From: Sporolactobacillus sp. CQH2019
GTDB lineage: Bacteria > Bacillota > Bacilli > Bacillales > Sporolactobacillaceae
Reading direction: 5' to 3'
Assembly (NCBI RefSeq): GCF_028765345.1
Contig: NZ_JARAJZ010000008.1
Coordinates: forward strand, 854-64,853
DNA: 64,000 nt
Of this stretch, positions 60,483 to 64,000 are shown in pieces. Made by a program: the position numbers and the translations under genes. Position 1 is the first letter of the stretch. Each line of letters starts with the position of its first letter. Below the pieces are notes generated by a model, which was not told the DNA's origin, did not search any database, and was given only the letters and a program-made list of their open reading frames with translations.

Positions 60483-63386
60483 GTGTCCGTTAATGAAACG
60501 TTAGCCAAGACAAACCCGTGGCAGAGTTTTTCCGGTCTCAATCTGGGTTATGTCGATGAACAGTATGATAAATTTCTCGAAGATCCCGATACGGTCGATC
60601 CTACACTGCGCGATCTGTTCGATAAATGGGGAAGACCGAAGAGCATCGCTGAGAACCCGTTTAAAGTTCATCCCAACCCTGAATACGGTGCGGCTGAAAA
60701 CAGCTTTGATCTAGATCAGGCGGTGGGGGCCGTCCGGCTTGCCGAACGGATCCGGACTTACGGCCACTTGCTGGCCCATGTCAATCCGCTCGGTGAACAT
60801 CATATTGTCGAAACGCACCTGATGGACCTGGCCGCGTTTAATTTATCGCCAAAAAAATTGAAAGCGATTCCCTCTCGCGTTGTCTGGGCCGAGGCACCCG
60901 ATGAAGTCCGCAATGCACTGGACGTCGTCAATTATCTGCGTGATCTTTATTCCCGTTCGCTTGCCTACGAGTTCAGCCACGTTCAGGATTTAAAGGAAAA
61001 AAAGTGGCTGAATGAAGCCATTGAAAGAAAACGCTTTCAATCGAAAATGAGCGATATCGAAAAGAGAATTTTACTGAAGCAATTAGGCAAGGTTGAAACA
61101 TTTGAACATTTTCTCCATAAAACATTCGTCGGGCAGAAGCGGTTCTCGATTGAAGGGCTGGATGTGCTCGTACCGATGCTTGACAAACTGATCCAGTGCG
61201 GCGTCGCCGACGGAACGAAGCAGATTATGATTAGTATGGCGCACCGCGGACGCCTGAGTGTGCTGGCTCACATTCTCGGCAAACCTTATGAAAAAATTAT
61301 GGCGGAATTTGTCCATGCGCCGATCAAAAGTATGGTTCCTTCGGAAGGATCAAAAGGGATCAACTACGGCTGGACCGGCGACGTGAAATACCACCTGGGT
61401 GCGGCCCGGTCGATTGAGGAAGGAAACAAAAAGTACCTGCTTCAGTATACGGGAGATGGAAATGCGGCCCAGGGTCCGTTTCAGGTGAAGGTCACCCTGG
61501 CAAACAATCCGAGCCATCTGGAGGTTGTCGATCCGGTAATCGAAGGCTATGCACGCGCCGCACAGGATAATCGCGAGAAAGAGGGGTATCCGGATCAGGA
61601 TACCGAGAAGGCATTTACGATTATGATCCATGGCGATGCCGCATTCCCGGGCGAAGGCGTCGTTGCGGAGACGTTCAATCTGAGCCGGCTGAAAGGTTTT
61701 AACACCGGCGGGACAATCCACATTATTGCCAATAACCAGCTCGGATTCACGACGGATCAGGAGGACGGGCGGTCGACGGCCTATGCCAGCGATCTGGCCA
61801 AAGGATTTGAAGTACCGATCGTGCACGTCAATGCCGATGATCCGGAAGCCTGCCTGAGCGCGATCCGTCTGGCCTATCAGTACCGCAAGACATTCCGGAA
61901 AGATTTTCTGATCGATCTGTGCGGCTACAGACGCTATGGGCACAATGAATCCGATGATCCCGAAGCAACGCAGCCTCTCCTTTACCATGCGATCCACAAT
62001 CATCCGACCGTATGCAGCCTTTACGAAAAAAGACTGGAAGACGAAAACGTCGTCAATGGGGAAGAACTGAAAAAGTACAGAAAACATCTCGTGGACAAAC
62101 TGCAGCTCATTTACAACAAATCACGTGAAGAACAGAAAAAGGGATTGAAGGAAACGCCTTTTCCGAAAAAACTGGCGGAGCCGCTCGACCATATCCAGAC
62201 AAAAGTGCCGATTGACGAATTGAAGGATCTGAACAGGCAGCTGCTTGACTGGCCGGAAGAACTGCACGTTTATCCGAAACTTGCCAGAATCCTGAAGCGC
62301 CGTGAAACGGCTCTCAACGGCGGGCGGAAAATTGACTGGGGACTCGGTGAATCGCTCGCTTTCGCCTCGATCCTCAAGGACGGAACACCGATCCGGTTTA
62401 CGGGCCAGGATGTTGAACGCGGCACGTTCGCCCACCGCCATGCCGTGCTTCACGATGTCGATTCAGGCATTTCCTATTCGCCTTACCATTATCTTAATGG
62501 CGTCCGCACCTCGTTTGATATTCGTAACAGTCCGCTGTCGGAAACGGCCGTTATCGGTTTCGAATACGGCTACAATGTGTTCGCTCCCGAGACTCTGGAC
62601 ATCTGGGAGGCGCAGTTCGGAGATTTTGCCAATGTCGGGCAGGTAATGTTCGACCAGTTTGTCACTGCCGGAAGAGCGAAATGGGGCCAGAAATCCGGGC
62701 TGGTCATCCTGCTGCCTCACGGCTATGAGGGAATGGGGCCGGAACACTCCAGCGGACGTCTGGAAAGATTCCTGCAGCTGTCGGCGGAGAATAACTGGGT
62801 CGTTGCCAACTTAACGACGCCCGCCCAGTACTTTCACATTCTGCGCCGGCAGGCTTCGATTCTGAACAGCGACGTGGTCCGTCCGCTCGTGATCATGACG
62901 CCGAAAAGCCTCCTCCGCCATCCGAAAGCCACTTCTTCTCCGGAAGATCTGTCTGAAGGCCACTTCCGCAGCATCGTTGAAGAGCCGCTGACAGGCGGCG
63001 ATCCTGCAAAAGTGCGGCGGCTGGCGCTTTGCAGCGGAAAGGTCGCGGTCGATCTTGAGGTTGAGATCGCAGCCGGCTCGGCCAACCTTGAATGGCTCCA
63101 CATTTTGCGCGTAGAAGAGCTTTATCCGTTTCCCGGGGAAACATTGAAGAAGTTTTTCGGCAAATATCCTGGACTGAGAGAAATTGTCTGGCTCCAGGAA
63201 GAACCGAAGAATATGGGCGCCTGGAGTTATATTGAACCGCGGCTGCGCAGCATTTTACCGGCAGGAATTGATTTAAGCTATATCGGCCGCCCGCAACGTT
63301 CCAGCACGGCGACCGGCGAACCCGAATTTCATAAACAGGAACAGCGACGCATCATCTCAGAAACTTTGCAAAAAACATTAAATTAA
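60483..63386 (+). CDS. odhA: 2-oxoglutarate dehydrogenase E1
   Basis: A 967-residue TPP-dependent enzyme of the TCA cycle that decarboxylates 2-oxoglutarate and transfers succinyl to OdhB. NLGYVDEQYDKFLEDPDTVD at the start, MAHRGRLSVLAHILGKP, GDAAFPGEGVVAETFNLSRL (TPP/Mg binding) and IIANNQLGFTT, then PHGYEGMGPEHSSGRLERF are family features. The GTG at 60483 is preferred because GAGGAG lies nine bases upstream. Forms an operon with odhB. Confidence 0.95.
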   Translation: MSVNETLAKTNPWQSFSGLNLGYVDEQYDKFLEDPDTVDPTLRDLFDKWGRPKSIAENPFKVHPNPEYGAAENSFDLDQAVGAVRLAERIRTYGHLLAHVNPLGEHHIVETHLMDLAAFNLSPKKLKAIPSRVVWAEAPDEVRNALDVVNYLRDLYSRSLAYEFSHVQDLKEKKWLNEAIERKRFQSKMSDIEKRILLKQLGKVETFEHFLHKTFVGQKRFSIEGLDVLVPMLDKLIQCGVADGTKQIMISMAHRGRLSVLAHILGKPYEKIMAEFVHAPIKSMVPSEGSKGINYGWTGDVKYHLGAARSIEEGNKKYLLQYTGDGNAAQGPFQVKVTLANNPSHLEVVDPVIEGYARAAQDNREKEGYPDQDTEKAFTIMIHGDAAFPGEGVVAETFNLSRLKGFNTGGTIHIIANNQLGFTTDQEDGRSTAYASDLAKGFEVPIVHVNADDPEACLSAIRLAYQYRKTFRKDFLIDLCGYRRYGHNESDDPEATQPLLYHAIHNHPTVCSLYEKRLEDENVVNGEELKKYRKHLVDKLQLIYNKSREEQKKGLKETPFPKKLAEPLDHIQTKVPIDELKDLNRQLLDWPEELHVYPKLARILKRRETALNGGRKIDWGLGESLAFASILKDGTPIRFTGQDVERGTFAHRHAVLHDVDSGISYSPYHYLNGVRTSFDIRNSPLSETAVIGFEYGYNVFAPETLDIWEAQFGDFANVGQVMFDQFVTAGRAKWGQKSGLVILLPHGYEGMGPEHSSGRLERFLQLSAENNWVVANLTTPAQYFHILRRQASILNSDVVRPLVIMTPKSLLRHPKATSSPEDLSEGHFRSIVEEPLTGGDPAKVRRLALCSGKVAVDLEVEIAAGSANLEWLHILRVEELYPFPGETLKKFFGKYPGLREIVWLQEEPKNMGAWSYIEPRLRSILPAGIDLSYIGRPQRSSTATGEPEFHKQEQRRIISETLQKTLN

Positions 63387-63413
63387 CATTGTGCTCATTT
63401 GGAGGGGATCAGA

Positions 63414-64000
63414 TTGATCGAAGTTAAAGTACCGGAACTTGCCGAGTCCATTACGGAAGGAACGATCGTGAGGTGGCTGGTCAATGTCGGCAGCAAAGTC
63501 AACCAGGGGGACGACATCGCTGAGATTGAAACCGACAAAGTCAACATACAGATCAGCGCGGAACACTCCGGAGTCCTGAAAAAAATTGAGAAGGACGTGG
63601 ACGATACGGTTGAAGTCGGTGAGGTCATTGCACTGCTTGATGAAAATGAAAGTTCCGGAACGGGGAAACCGGCAGGCCAGGCTTCGGGAGCGAAGAGCGA
63701 AGAGAAGCCGGCTCCGGAAGAGAAACCGGCTCCGGAAGAGAAACCGACTCTGACAGAAACGCCGGCTCCTGCAGAAACACCTGCCCCGGCCAAGGAAGAG
63801 CAGCAGCCTGCCCGGAAGAGCGGCGCCGATCTGCGTCCGGCTTCTCCGGCTGCGCGGAAACTGGCCAGGGAGAAAGGAATCGATCTGAACACCGTTCCGA
63901 CCAGTGATCCGCTCGGACGTGTCAGACTCGATGACGTCGCACGGCAGAGCGCTTCCGAAAATAAGGTCCGGCAGCCTGCCGAACAATCACTATCCCCGGC
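63414..64000 (+). CDS. odhB: Dihydrolipoyl succinyltransferase E2, partial
   Basis: The start TTG at 63414 has GGAGGGGAT upstream; the gene continues past the window end. Residues 1-78 are a lipoyl domain (KVPELAESITEGTIVRWLVN, EIETDKVNIQI with the lipoyl Lys). Residues 85-140 are a Pro/Ala/Glu-rich linker with repeated EEKPAP. Residues from about 143 (LRPASPAARKLAREKGIDLN) are the E3/E1-binding domain. The catalytic domain is outside the window. Confidence 0.93.
   Translation, partial: MIEVKVPELAESITEGTIVRWLVNVGSKVNQGDDIAEIETDKVNIQISAEHSGVLKKIEKDVDDTVEVGEVIALLDENESSGTGKPAGQASGAKSEEKPAPEEKPAPEEKPTLTETPAPAETPAPAKEEQQPARKSGADLRPASPAARKLAREKGIDLNTVPTSDPLGRVRLDDVARQSASENKVRQPAEQSLSP

Noticed and set aside
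60958-63986. Long minus-strand frames in odhA and odhB
   Set aside because: They are shadows of GC-rich coding sequence; the plus-strand proteins are well conserved enzymes.

Overview
The window reads as a stretch of chromosome from a low-to-moderate GC Firmicute of the Bacillales type. The evidence is a tRNA cluster of Bacillus-like content and sequence, AGGAGG-type ribosome binding sites, frequent TTG and GTG starts, and genes for odhA/odhB, tenA-thiM-thiE behind a TPP riboswitch, CvfB (YitL), a Zur-boxed ZnuCB transporter and a YkcB-like PMT glycosyltransferase. A Sporolactobacillaceae-like host is my best guess, but the sequence alone does not prove it.

Layout. (1) 107-913: nine tRNA genes (Phe, Thr, Tyr, Trp, His, Gln, Gly, Cys, Leu). 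(2) 862-36515: a complete siphovirus-type prophage of about 35.7 kb inserted in the 3' half of tRNA-Leu(CAA), with a 54-bp direct repeat as attL and attR. Its order is integrase, replication (HTH initiator-like protein and a primase-like protein), ORF6N/KilAC antirepressor, sigma-like factor, HNH, DNA methylase, terminases, a HicA-type toxin-antitoxin cargo pair, HK97-type portal/protease/capsid, connectors, major tail protein, a glycosyltransferase, frameshifted tail chaperone, tape measure, Dit, Tal, fibre with an S74 chaperone, holin and endolysin. A leftward operon with a ribbon-helix-helix (RHH) gene and an array of 28-bp palindromes lies next to attR. (3) 36516 to about 50040: accessory DNA. 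It holds a broken ABC transporter gene, a GntR-controlled operon (ADP-ribosylglycohydrolase family, NCS1 permease, PfkB kinase), an AbiE system with a broken toxin gene, and a decayed glycyl-radical-enzyme locus with orphan activase, DeoR and SorC regulators and a fructose-6-phosphate-aldolase-type gene. A degenerate tRNA-Leu 3' fragment at 49986-50037 closes it, so the tRNA-Leu site may have collected more than one element. (4) 50198-64000: mostly core genes: a Dam-like methylase, a PMT glycosyltransferase, a 103-bp higher-order tandem repeat, Zur-regulated znuCB, thiamine salvage, cvfB and odhAB.

The most interesting candidate system is in the prophage structural module. The major capsid protein, the head-tail connector and the major tail protein each end in a poly-threonine tail encoded by similar DNA. 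A GT-A-like glycosyltransferase with a DxD motif starts 3 bp after the major tail gene. I infer a dedicated virion O-glycosylation (decoration) system, with the threonine tails as acceptors. Other points worth following are: the inverted half copy of tRNA-Leu that stops at the anticodon loop; the 28-bp palindrome array with the RHH gene; a shared promoter-like motif that may be read by the phage sigma-like factor; and the glycyl-radical-enzyme remnant that explains an orphan activase.
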